Shown here: positions 1 to 6,643 of the stretch, piece after piece | Layout: the number at the start of each line of letters is the position of its first letter | How positions within the stretch are numbered: the first letter of the stretch is position 1 | Assembly (NCBI RefSeq): GCF_000719705.1 | Contig: NZ_JOHO01000065.1 | Coordinates: forward strand, 1 to 33,195 | Length of the DNA: 33,195 bases | DNA from: Streptomyces sp. NRRL S-350 | GTDB taxonomy: Bacteria; Actinomycetota; Actinomycetes; Streptomycetales; Streptomycetaceae | Reading direction: 5' to 3' | Position numbers and translations under genes: made by a program | The notes under the pieces: model-generated | The model's input: the letters and a program-made list of their open reading frames with translations, nothing else | What the model was told of the DNA's origin: nothing | The model's database searches: none

Positions 1-786
1 GCCCTATCCTCCGCCCCCGCCCTGTCCGCCACTCCGGCCCCGCCCGTCGGCAGCGTCCTGCTCGCCGGTGTCGTCGGCTCCACCGCGTACGGCTTCGCGC
101 ACGCGGACTCCGACCTCGACCGGCTGGGCCTGTTCGCCACGCCCACCGAGGAGTTGCACGGCCTGCACCGCCCCGCCGAGTCGCACGTCACCACCGACCC
201 CGACGTCACCCTGCACGAGGCCGCCAAGTGGTGCCGGCTGGCGCTGGCCTGCAACCCGACCGCCTCCGAACTGGTCTGGCTGCCGGACGACCTGTACGAC
301 ACCCGGACCCCGCTCGGCGACGAACTCATCGCCCTCCGCACGGCCTTCCTCAGCGCGCCCGCCGTGCGCAGGGCCTACCTCGGCTACGCCGACCAGCAGT
401 TCCGCAAGCTGCTGACCCGCGACACCACCGACCCGGCCGCCCGCCGCCGCGCCGCCAAGCACGCCCGGCACCTGGTCCGGCTGGTCGAGCAGGCCGTCCG
501 ACTGCACGAGACCGGCCGCAACGCGGTCCGCCTGCCCGACCCCGAACGCGTCCGCGAGGCAGGGGAACGCATCGCCGACCGCCCCGCCGCCGCCGAGTCC
601 CTGCTCGCCGACGCCGCCGCCCGCCTCGACCGCCCCGGCGTCCTCCCCGCCGCCCCCGACCCCCGCCCCGTCGAGGCGTGGCTCCGCCGCGTCCGCGCCG
701 CCCACTACACCCCGCCTCAAGGACCGCTCCACGCTCCCGGCGCGCCCGCGCAATCCACTGGCGGAGCCCTGGGCCCCACCGGGTAG
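1..786 (+). CDS. Nucleotidyltransferase-domain protein, 5'-truncated
   Basis: An open frame enters from the left edge and stops with TAG just before tRNA-Lys. The first visible residues contain a Gly-Ser-Thr-Ala-Tyr-Gly segment followed by Asp-Ser-Asp-Leu-Asp (about residues 26-40 of the visible part). This matches the GS...DxD metal and nucleotide site of the polymerase-beta nucleotidyltransferase fold, as in the YcgL/COG3541 family. The remainder is a helical, Arg/Ala-rich C-terminal part with no further motif I recognise. Internal ATGs such as the one at 154 lie downstream of the catalytic motif, so the true start is outside the window. The substrate cannot be deduced. It has no visible link to the peptide cluster. 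Confidence 0.75.
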   Translation, partial: ALSSAPALSATPAPPVGSVLLAGVVGSTAYGFAHADSDLDRLGLFATPTEELHGLHRPAESHVTTDPDVTLHEAAKWCRLALACNPTASELVWLPDDLYDTRTPLGDELIALRTAFLSAPAVRRAYLGYADQQFRKLLTRDTTDPAARRRAAKHARHLVRLVEQAVRLHETGRNAVRLPDPERVREAGERIADRPAAAESLLADAAARLDRPGVLPAAPDPRPVEAWLRRVRAAHYTPPQGPLHAPGAPAQSTGGALGPTG

Positions 787-833
787 GATCGCCGTGGCCT
801 TCCCCGCCGAGCACCACCGGGACCAAGGGCCGC

Positions 834-906
834 GGGGCACTAGCTCAATTGGCAGAGCTGCGGACTTTTAATCCGTAGGTTCAGGGTTCGAGCCCCTGGT
901 GCCCCA
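834..906 (+). tRNA. tRNA-Lys (anticodon UUU)
   Basis: A complete cloverleaf can be folded by eye. The acceptor stem is GGGGCAC (834-840) with GTGCCCC (899-905) and discriminator A906. The D-stem is GCTC (843-846) with GAGC (855-858). The anticodon stem is GCGGA (860-864) with TCCGT (872-876), around the loop CTTTTAA, which puts anticodon TTT at 867-869. The T-arm is CAGGG-TTCGAGC-CCCTG (882-898). No CCA is encoded, as is common in actinomycetes. Conserved tRNA genes are frequent integration sites, but I saw no integrase or att repeat here. Confidence 0.96.
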
Positions 907-911
907 CTTCC

Positions 912-948
912 GCAGCACCCCGGCCGCGTTCTCCGGCCGGGGTGCTGC
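912..948 (+). terminator. Terminator after tRNA-Lys
   Basis: A perfect 15-bp stem (912-926 with 934-948) with a 7-nt loop begins six bases after the tRNA 3' end. It is followed by a short T-containing stretch (GTGTTTCC) rather than a long T-run, which is usual for Streptomyces terminators. Confidence 0.8.
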
Positions 949-1195
949 CGTGTTTCCGGGCCGGTGAGGGCCCGGGACGCCGACGGGACGCGGTCGCGCA
1001 CGCGGCGGTGCCGGGCCGGACGGTTGCCAGGCCCGGCACCTTCCGTCCTGCTTCCGTACGGCGGCTCGGGTCAGCTCTCGGTGCCAAGAACAGGGGTGCG
1101 GGGCGCCGGGGCCGGAGCCGCGGCGGTGCGGGCGGCGCCGGCGGTGGCGCGTCGGCTCGACCCCTTTTCCTCGGGCGGCCGGGGCCCGCTGCGCA

Positions 1196-1247
1196 TGCGT
1201 ACGCGAGGGGCCGGGGGCGTGCGTAAACGGGGATTTCAGTATGTACC
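1196..1247 (+). promoter_or_regulatory. Possible regulator-binding elements upstream of the carbamoyltransferase
   Basis: The stretch 949-1399 holds no convincing gene. Within it, TGCGTACGC (1196-1204), TGCGTAAAC (1220-1228) and TATGTACC (1240-1247) form a loose series with starts 24 and 20 bp apart. The TGCGTA core, including an identical TGCGTACGC, is also in the operator array upstream of the P450 and precursor genes (5926-5934). This could put the carbamoyltransferase under the same regulator. The match is weaker than between the other two regions, because no copy carries the full ...GTATTC half, and I could not place a clear promoter. Confidence 0.35.
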
Positions 1248-1399
1248 GGGCGTCCGCACGCGTGGTCGAATGACCGGGTAGTCGCTGGCGCCGGGGGTGG
1301 GCGGCCGGCCCTGGGCGGGGTGCGGGAAATCCCCTCGCGAGCGGGCCGGAACTACCTCGTCCTGACAGAACCTGGCAGACCGAGGAAAAAGAGGTAACC

Positions 1400-3406
1400 G
1401 TGGCCGAGCATTTCCTTTCCGCCTATCTCACGCCGCCGGGGCCGGGTGCGGTCTTCTCGGTGCGGCACGACCAGAACGTCGCGCTCTGGCGCCGTGACGG
1501 CGCCGACGTCGAACTGGTCCGGGTCTGGGAACTGGAACGGGTCAGCGGGCAGAAGCACCACTTCTGGCCGCTGTACACCGAGGGCCGGGCCGAGGCCTTC
1601 CTGTCGGCACTCCTGGCGGAGGAGGGGCTCACCCTCGACGACGTGACGGCCACCTGGGGCACCCCGGGACTGCCGAAGGCGCAGCCGGTCCCGAAGCCGG
1701 CCGGGGCGGAGGAGTTCCCGCTGCACAGCCTGGCGCACCTGTTCAGCGGAGTGCTGCGGGACGTCCCGCTGTTCCGCGACGAGCAGATCGTCGGCCTGGC
1801 GATCGACGCGCTGCCCGACTACGCGCAGGAGAGCCGCCCGAACACCTACTGGTACGCCGGCTGCGTGGTGAAGCAGGGCCGGATCACCTTCGAGCCGGTG
1901 GAGTCCCCCGGCCCGCTGTACACCGCCGCCGAGACGGTGTTCGGCCTGGAGCCCGGCTCGCTGATGGCGCTGGCCTCGGCCTCGACCACCACGATCGAGT
2001 TCGACGCCGAGGCCGCGATCGCCGACGTCACCTTCTTCGGCGGATCGGCGACCCAGCCCTGGAAGGCCGCGCACGACCTGGTCCGCGCGGTGGTCGCCGC
2101 CGCCGAGGAGCAGCTGGCCGACGTGGAGACGGACGACTCGCTCAGCCGCGAGGACCACCTGCGCAGCGCGGTGATGAAGGTCGTCCAGCGCTGCTGCGAG
2201 GGCGTCGCGATCCGCAACGTGGAGCGGCTGCTGGAGGTCGGCGGCATCCGCGCCGAGGACACCCACCTGTCCACCAGCGGCGGTTACGCGCTCAACTGCC
2301 CCACCAACACGCTGTTGATGGACCGGTTCGGCTTCAAGAGCCTGGTCACCCCGCCGTGCGCCAACGACTCCGGCCAGGGCATCGGCCTCGGCCTGCTCGG
2401 CCTGTACGGCGCCGGCGCGCTGGAGCGGTCCGGGCTGCGGATCGTCTCGCCGTACTACGGCCGGGACGTCCTGGACGTCGAGGAGGCGCTGGCCGAGTTC
2501 GCGCCGTGGATCGCCGCGGTCACGGACTTCGAGGCGGAGCGGTTCGTCGCCGACGTCTCGGACGGCGTGGTCGCCTGGGTGGACGGCCGGGCGGAGCTCG
2601 GGCCGCGCGCGCTGGGCCACCGCAGCCTGCTCGGCGACCCGCGCTCGCCGAAGGTCAAGGACCTGCTGAACGCGTACAAGCGGCGCCAATGGTGGCGGCC
2701 GGTCGCGCCGATGGTGATGGCCGAGCACGCGGGCGAGTGGTTCGCCTCGGACCGCGAGTCGCCGTACATGCTGGAGGCCGTCCAGGTCCGGCCGGAGGTG
2801 AGGGAGTCGGTGCCCGCGATCGTCCACCTGGACGGCTCGGCCCGGCACCAGACCGTCACCGCCGAGTCCAACCCGCGGCTGCACCGGGCGCTGGACGCCT
2901 TCCGGGCCGCGACCGGCGTGCCGATCCTGTGCAACACCTCGCTCAACGACAAGGCGGAGGCCGTCGTCGACCAGGCCGCGCAGGCGCTCAACTTCTGCGT
3001 GCGCAAGGGCGTCGCGGTGCTGTACCTGTGCGGGCGGCGGGTCGAGCTGCGCCCCGAGCCGGTGCCGGCCGCGGCCGCGCCGACCGAGCCGCGGCAGCGC
3101 GCGCTCGAGTACTTCGCCGGGCAGGAGGCCGACCGCGACGCGCTGTGGCAGGGCTGGCTGGACGCCGGGTACACCGTCGAGGGCATGTACCACCTGTCGC
3201 GCAGCCACCAGCTGCGCGCCGAGCGGGAGCTGTCCACCCCGGAGCGGGTCAACCTGCTGGCCGCCTACCGGGCGAAGGTGGACCCGTCGTTCTCCGGGCT
3301 GGTCGACAACTTCCGCCGTACGCACGGTCCGGGCGGCTCCTTCGTCGACCCGTCCACGCTGACCGGGGCGTTCGGGGTGATCAACCCGCTGCGCCGGTCG
3401 CGCTGA
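1400..3406 (+). CDS. O-carbamoyltransferase (NodU/CmcH family) with C-terminal extension
   Basis: This 668-residue protein is expected to carbamoylate a hydroxyl group using carbamoyl phosphate and ATP. The N-terminal domain carries the family's HxxxH metal motif (His109-Ser-Leu-Ala-His113). The C-terminal YrdC-like domain has GRAELGPRALGHRS near residue 395 and CNTSLNDKAE near residue 513, both hallmarks of the NodU/CmcH family. A GTG start is chosen because AAGAGG lies just upstream. About 110 residues follow the usual family end. They are preceded by a Pro/Ala linker, are helical and Arg/Glu-rich, and I do not recognise them. The gene stands alone, converges on the methyltransferase/P450 operon and ends at a strong terminator. 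Its position beside the RiPP tailoring genes suggests it decorates the cluster product. That is inference, since the acceptor is not visible. Confidence 0.88.
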   Translation: MAEHFLSAYLTPPGPGAVFSVRHDQNVALWRRDGADVELVRVWELERVSGQKHHFWPLYTEGRAEAFLSALLAEEGLTLDDVTATWGTPGLPKAQPVPKPAGAEEFPLHSLAHLFSGVLRDVPLFRDEQIVGLAIDALPDYAQESRPNTYWYAGCVVKQGRITFEPVESPGPLYTAAETVFGLEPGSLMALASASTTTIEFDAEAAIADVTFFGGSATQPWKAAHDLVRAVVAAAEEQLADVETDDSLSREDHLRSAVMKVVQRCCEGVAIRNVERLLEVGGIRAEDTHLSTSGGYALNCPTNTLLMDRFGFKSLVTPPCANDSGQGIGLGLLGLYGAGALERSGLRIVSPYYGRDVLDVEEALAEFAPWIAAVTDFEAERFVADVSDGVVAWVDGRAELGPRALGHRSLLGDPRSPKVKDLLNAYKRRQWWRPVAPMVMAEHAGEWFASDRESPYMLEAVQVRPEVRESVPAIVHLDGSARHQTVTAESNPRLHRALDAFRAATGVPILCNTSLNDKAEAVVDQAAQALNFCVRKGVAVLYLCGRRVELRPEPVPAAAAPTEPRQRALEYFAGQEADRDALWQGWLDAGYTVEGMYHLSRSHQLRAERELSTPERVNLLAAYRAKVDPSFSGLVDNFRRTHGPGGSFVDPSTLTGAFGVINPLRRSR

Positions 3407-3415
3407 CGCGGACCG

Positions 3416-3462
3416 AACGGGTCGGGGGGTAGGGCTTTCGAAGCCCTACCCCCCGACCCGTT
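3416..3462. terminator. Strong bidirectional terminator
   Basis: A perfect 22-bp inverted repeat (3416-3437 with 3441-3462) with a 3-nt TCG loop lies between the convergent carbamoyltransferase and the small membrane protein gene. The arms begin with AA and end with TT, so each strand has at least a short T-tract after the stem. It should stop both transcripts. Confidence 0.9.
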
Positions 3463-3492
3463 GTGTGCTGCCGGACACCACCGCCGGTGCCG

Positions 3493-3678
3493 TCAGTACC
3501 GCGGCTTCCGGGTCAGCGCCAGGCCGCCCAGCAGGAAGGCCACGCCGAGCACGCCGGCGACGACCGCGTCGGTGGTCTGGGCGGGCTTGTGGCTGGCGTC
3601 CATCACGGCGGTGATCAGCCCGGCCACGGCGCTGATGTAGCAGAAGATGGTGATGAAGATCTTGACCTTGGGGTGCAT
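3493..3678 (-). CDS. Small two-helix membrane protein, unknown function
   Basis: This 61-residue protein begins MHPKVKIFITIF. It has two hydrophobic helices (about residues 5-25 and 36-55) joined by a short polar loop, and a basic tail (RKPRY). AAAGGAACC precedes the ATG. The gene starts 23 bases after the methyltransferase stop, so it is the last gene of the P450-methyltransferase operon. I recognise no family. Small two-helix proteins in peptide clusters are sometimes immunity factors or transporter partners, but nothing in the sequence decides this. The frame is credible because it has a ribosome site, operon spacing and a typical membrane topology. Confidence 0.7.
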   Translation of the reverse strand: MHPKVKIFITIFCYISAVAGLITAVMDASHKPAQTTDAVVAGVLGVAFLLGGLALTRKPRY

Positions 3679-3701
3679 GGCGGTTCCTTTCGGTGCTGCG
3701 C

Positions 3702-4550
3702 TCACGGGGTTTCCTGCGGTCCGCGGCCCGCGGGTGCGGTCGCGGCGGCGGTGAGGCCGAGCAGCATCACCCAGGCGTCGGGATCCGACCGGAAGCGATT
3801 CCAGCGGTCCGCGGCGAGGGCGAGTTCGGCCAGCGAGAGGACGCCCCGGGCCACCAGCGGCTCCAGGCGCTGCGGGCCGAGCTGCGGGGCGAAGGCGTCG
3901 GTGGGGTGGTCGTCGTTGGTGGTGGCGAAGGGGCGCAGCACGACGTCGTCGAAGCCGGCCGCGCGCAGCAGCCGGGGCAGCCGTCGGCCGATCGACCGGT
4001 CGCCGCCGTCGGCGCGCTGGGCGGCGGCCATCTTGGCGTGGACGCCCGCGAGTTCGGGGTACGAGGGCTCGGCGGCGCCCCACAGGGCGGAGTCGACCTC
4101 GGTGCAGGCGACCCGCCCGCCGGGCTTCAGCACCCGGCGGACCTCCGCCAGTACGGCGGCCGGGTCGGGCACGTGCTGGAGGACGTAGCGGAGCAGCACG
4201 AAGTCCACGCTGTCGTCCGGCAGCGGCAGGTCGGCGCCGTCGGCGACCAGCAGGGTGACGCCGGGGCCGGCCGCGTGGGCGAGCAGTTCGCCGTCGATGT
4301 CGGCGGCGATCAGAGCGGTGCCGGCGGGCAGCGCGGCGCGCAGCCGCCGCGTCACCGCGCCCGGGCCGGCGCCGAGTTCGAGGACGGTTCCGCCTTCCAG
4401 GCCGAGCCCGCGCAGGATGCGCAGTTCCTCGGGGAAGGAGAGCGCGGCCTGCGCCTCCAGCCGGTCGAGTTCGGCGGTCAGACCGCCGCCGGTGGTGCGG
4501 GCCGGGTCGTACGAGCCGCCTACGGGGCGGCCGGGCGCGGAGGTGGTCAT
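3702..4550 (-). CDS. Class I SAM-dependent methyltransferase
   Basis: This 282-residue protein is a Rossmann-fold methyltransferase of the UbiE/Methyltransf_11 type. Motif I is LELGAGPG (about residues 57-64). It is followed by an acidic residue in IAADIDGE for the ribose hydroxyls, a PLPDDSVDFVLLRYVLQHVPD segment split over motifs II/III, and VLKPGGRV after that. The ATG overlaps the P450 stop (ATGA), so the two are translationally coupled. The acceptor atom (O, N or C) cannot be told from sequence. Coupling to a P450 suggests methylation of a group the P450 installs, or of a peptide terminus. An unrelated role is possible, but placement in the cluster operon argues against it. Confidence 0.85.
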   Translation of the reverse strand: MTTSAPGRPVGGSYDPARTTGGGLTAELDRLEAQAALSFPEELRILRGLGLEGGTVLELGAGPGAVTRRLRAALPAGTALIAADIDGELLAHAAGPGVTLLVADGADLPLPDDSVDFVLLRYVLQHVPDPAAVLAEVRRVLKPGGRVACTEVDSALWGAAEPSYPELAGVHAKMAAAQRADGGDRSIGRRLPRLLRAAGFDDVVLRPFATTNDDHPTDAFAPQLGPQRLEPLVARGVLSLAELALAADRWNRFRSDPDAWVMLLGLTAAATAPAGRGPQETP

Positions 4551-5887
4551 CGGGGCCTCGCGATCATCGTCATGCCGTGCTTGGGGCGGAGGGTGACCAG
4601 GGCCTCCGGTTCGACCGGGAAGCCCTCGACGAGTTCCAGCCGGACCGACTGCAGCAGCGTGGCGAGCACCAGGACCGCCTCCAGCATCGCGAAGTGCTGC
4701 CCGACGCAGATCCGGTCGCCGCCGCCGAACGGCAGGTAGAGGTGGCTGGGGAGGGCGGCGCCGTCGAAGCGGTCCGGGCGGTACGCGTCCGGTGCGTCCC
4801 AGTAGTCGGGGTGGCGGTGCAGCACCCACTGGCTGACGCACACCAGGGTGCCCGGCTCGACGTCGTACCCGCCGATGCGGTCGGGGCCCGCGGCGCGGCG
4901 GGAGATCAGCCAGACCGGCGGGTAGAGCCGCATGGCCTCCTGGATCGCGCGGCGGCAGGCCGGGAGGTCCTGGAGGTCGGCGGCGGTGGGCGGCCGGCCG
5001 CCGAGGACGCGGTCGACCTCCTCGCGGACCTTGGCGAGCTCGTCGGGGTGGCGGTCGAGCAGGTAGAGCGTCCAGGTCAGGGACTTGGCGGTGGTCTCGT
5101 GGCCGGCCATCACGATGGTCAGCACCTGGTCGCGCAGGTCCTCGTCGGAGACCAGGTGGTCGGCGGACATCATGGTGTCCAGCAGGTTCCCGCCCGCTCC
5201 GCCGCCGCTGCCGCCCGCGCGGCGGGAGGCGATCAGGGTGCGGGTGACGGTGTTGAGGAACGTCCGGGCCCGGCCGAAGTCGGCGTACCGGCGGGCGGTG
5301 TCGGCCGGGTCCGGGTCGGGATCGGGTACGTAGTGGCCGATGCAGCGGTTGACGGCGTCCACCGCGCGGCCGAAGCCCTCGCCGATGCCGTCGATGTCGG
5401 CGCCGAGGATGGCGTGGGTGAGGATGCCCAGGGTGAGCGCGGTGAACTGCTCGTCCACCTCCAGCGGGGCGCCGGACTCCACGGCCGGGGCCCAGCGCTC
5501 CAGCATGCCGGCGGTGGCGTCGGTGACGATGCGGTCGAAGGTGCGCACCGCGCTGGGCCGGAAGGCGGGGGCGGTCAGGTGCCGTTGGCGGGCCCAGTCG
5601 GCGCCGTTGCTGGTGAGCAGCCCGTTGCCGAGCAGCGGGCGCAGCATGGCGTCGTCCGGGGTGCCCTCCTTGGTGTAGTTGGCGCCGTTGTCCTTGAGCA
5701 CCTGCCTGGCGTACTCGGGCCGGTTGAGCAGGTAGACGGTGTCGCCGTCCGCGCGGTGGCGGGTGATGTCGCCGTAGCGGCGGGCCAGGCCGGTGATGAA
5801 GTCGAGCGGCGACTCCCTCATCAGCGCCATGTCGACGTCGCCGGCAGGGCCTGGCGGGACGGTGTGCGTGGGCACGGTGCGGACCAC
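4547..5887 (-). CDS. Cytochrome P450 (canonical I-helix)
   Basis: This 446-residue P450 has all the usual landmarks. The I-helix oxygen-activation motif is AGHETT (residues 261-266), the K-helix ExxR lies in EAMRLYPP, and the heme loop PFGGGDRICVGQHFA places the ligand at Cys394. The start is taken as GTG at 5887 (VVRTVPTHTV). GAGAGGAAAACGGGG precedes it, and any longer frame would only translate the operator repeats upstream. It heads the minus-strand operon with the methyltransferase and small membrane protein, divergent from the precursor gene. It probably hydroxylates the modified peptide and would need ferredoxin partners, none of which are in this window. Confidence 0.9.
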   Translation of the reverse strand: MVRTVPTHTVPPGPAGDVDMALMRESPLDFITGLARRYGDITRHRADGDTVYLLNRPEYARQVLKDNGANYTKEGTPDDAMLRPLLGNGLLTSNGADWARQRHLTAPAFRPSAVRTFDRIVTDATAGMLERWAPAVESGAPLEVDEQFTALTLGILTHAILGADIDGIGEGFGRAVDAVNRCIGHYVPDPDPDPADTARRYADFGRARTFLNTVTRTLIASRRAGGSGGGAGGNLLDTMMSADHLVSDEDLRDQVLTIVMAGHETTAKSLTWTLYLLDRHPDELAKVREEVDRVLGGRPPTAADLQDLPACRRAIQEAMRLYPPVWLISRRAAGPDRIGGYDVEPGTLVCVSQWVLHRHPDYWDAPDAYRPDRFDGAALPSHLYLPFGGGDRICVGQHFAMLEAVLVLATLLQSVRLELVEGFPVEPEALVTLRPKHGMTMIARPR

Positions 5888-5925
5888 CCCCGTTTTCCTC
5901 TCGATGCTTACCCGGGACACCGGAA

Positions 5926-6010
5926 TGCGTACGCGGCCCCGGAATGCGTACCAGCAATTCCCCGGTACGTATTCGGATGCGTATTCCGATGCGTATTCTG
6001 ATACGTATTC
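5926..6010. promoter_or_regulatory. Operator array: four 12-bp-phased TRCGTATTC repeats plus two half-copies
   Basis: TACGTATTC (5966-5974), TGCGTATTC (5978-5986), TGCGTATTC (5990-5998) and TACGTATTC (6002-6010) follow one another at an exact 12-bp period. Partial copies TGCGTACGC (5926-5934) and TGCGTACC (5945-5952) lie just before them. The array sits between the divergent P450 and precursor genes. TACGTATTC also occurs at 30413-30421 and 30445-30453, next to the LAL regulator. An A/T-rich word this rare in GC-rich DNA, confined to two cluster control regions, is best explained as a binding site, most simply for the LAL regulator. A possible -10 for the precursor is AATACT at 6057-6062, but I could not fix a -35. 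Confidence 0.75.
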
Positions 6011-6125
6011 GCGGGTGTGTGACGGCTGAAATGTACCGCACCCGCCGCACGTGCTCAATACTTAGTCCGGGCACCGGAAATGAGGTCTTGGCGGCCGATT
6101 GCGGCCGTGTCATTCTTCATTTGCG

Positions 6126-6147
6126 GGCGGCGCCGGGAAGCGCCGCC
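6126..6147 (+). promoter_or_regulatory. Hairpin in the precursor mRNA leader
   Basis: An 8-bp perfect GC stem (GGCGGCGC, 6126-6133, with GCGCCGCC, 6140-6147) and a 6-nt loop lie about 35 bases before the precursor ATG. The ribosome site (AAAAGGAAAG, 6168-6177) stays outside the stem. It could stabilise the 5' end of a heavily expressed transcript. No riboswitch motif is recognised, and the rest of 6011-6181 shows nothing else clear. Confidence 0.4.
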
Positions 6148-6181
6148 GGCACCATCCGGAAACCGAGAAAAGGAAAGTCAC

Positions 6182-6550
6182 ATGGCTTTGGACCAGAGGA
6201 AGCGGGCCGAGTTCGTCAACGGCTACACCCGTGCCCTGATCAGCGCCTGGTCGAGCGAGGAGTACGCGGCCCGCCTGCGGACCGACGCCCGTGCCGCGCT
6301 CGCCGAGGCGGGCCTGGAGCTGCCCGCCGACGCGGAGGTCGTGGTCGTCACGACCGCCGCCGAGGGCGAGCAGGAGGGCAACCTGGAGGTGCAGGTCGAG
6401 CTGTACGAGATCGGCCTGGCGACCGGCCGTTACGAGTTCCACATCCCGGAGACCCCGCAGATCGACACCGCCGAGCTGAGCGAGGGCGACCTGTCGGACA
6501 TCGCGGCCGGCGGCAACTCCTGCTGCTGCCCGTGCTGCTGCTGCACCTGA
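6182..6550 (+). CDS. NHLP-type RiPP precursor peptide with polycysteine core
   Basis: This 122-residue protein is a leader plus core. Residues 27-56 (EEYAARLRTDARAALAEAG and onward) match the nitrile-hydratase-alpha-like leader family: the short ARLRxDxRAALAEAGLELP element, then valine strands. The leader ends LSEGDLSDIAAGG, a double-glycine site. The core after it is NSCCCPCCCCT (residues 112-122), with seven Cys, one Pro, one Ser and one Thr. The ATG at 6182 is chosen because AAAAGGAAAG precedes it and the leader family begins near this point; upstream in-frame sequence looks non-coding. The core suits azole formation by the YcaO and SagB proteins encoded at 26497-30302. It is the first gene of the operon running to the hydrolase. 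The core could instead bind metal, but the cyclodehydratase argues for thiazoles. Confidence 0.95.
   Translation: MALDQRKRAEFVNGYTRALISAWSSEEYAARLRTDARAALAEAGLELPADAEVVVVTTAAEGEQEGNLEVQVELYEIGLATGRYEFHIPETPQIDTAELSEGDLSDIAAGGNSCCCPCCCCT
6515..6547 (+). other. Predicted core peptide region (NSCCCPCCCCT)
   Basis: These are the codons for residues 112-122 of the precursor, after the predicted Gly110-Gly111 cleavage site. All seven Cys codons are TGC. The runs of three and four Cys around a single Pro could give three and four adjacent thiazoles separated by proline. Ser113 and Thr122 could add oxazole-type rings. The cleavage site is inferred from the double-glycine motif and the C39 peptidase domain of the exporter. 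Confidence 0.8.
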
Positions 6551-6570
6551 TCCAGCCGGGAAACCCGCCC

Positions 6571-6615
6571 GCCGGGCAGATCGCCCGGCCGGTCGGCCCG
6601 AGGACCGGGTCGGCC
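6571..6615 (+). terminator. Two tandem hairpins after the precursor gene (possible attenuator)
   Basis: A 7-bp stem (GCCGGGC 6571-6577, GCCCGGC 6583-6589) is followed directly by a 10-bp stem with two G-T pairs (6591-6600 with 6606-6615). Both have 5-nt loops. No T-run follows, and the ABC transporter's ribosome site begins at about 6628. Partial termination or protection of the upstream mRNA here would give more precursor than enzyme. Confidence 0.45.
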
Positions 6616-6643
6616 TGAACACCCCACAGAGGAGCGATCCACA

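Noticed and set aside
834..906. tRNA-Lys as an integration site for the cluster
   Set aside because: No integrase gene and no repeat of the tRNA 3' end was seen in the window.
942..1281. Open frames in the gap before the carbamoyltransferase
   Set aside because: Arg/Gly-rich translations with no domain, typical of chance frames in GC-rich DNA.
1352..3325. 657-residue minus-strand frame opposite the carbamoyltransferase
   Set aside because: A GC-bias shadow; the plus-strand protein shows conserved catalytic motifs throughout.
5966..6010. CRISPR-like array
   Set aside because: The units are 9-12 bp with no spacers and no cas genes; it fits an operator array.
5888..6058. N-terminal extension of the first P450 containing repeated Ser-Glu-Tyr-Ala units
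   Set aside because: The repeats are the translation of the 12-bp operator array. A GTG with a good ribosome site at 5887 gives a normal-length P450.
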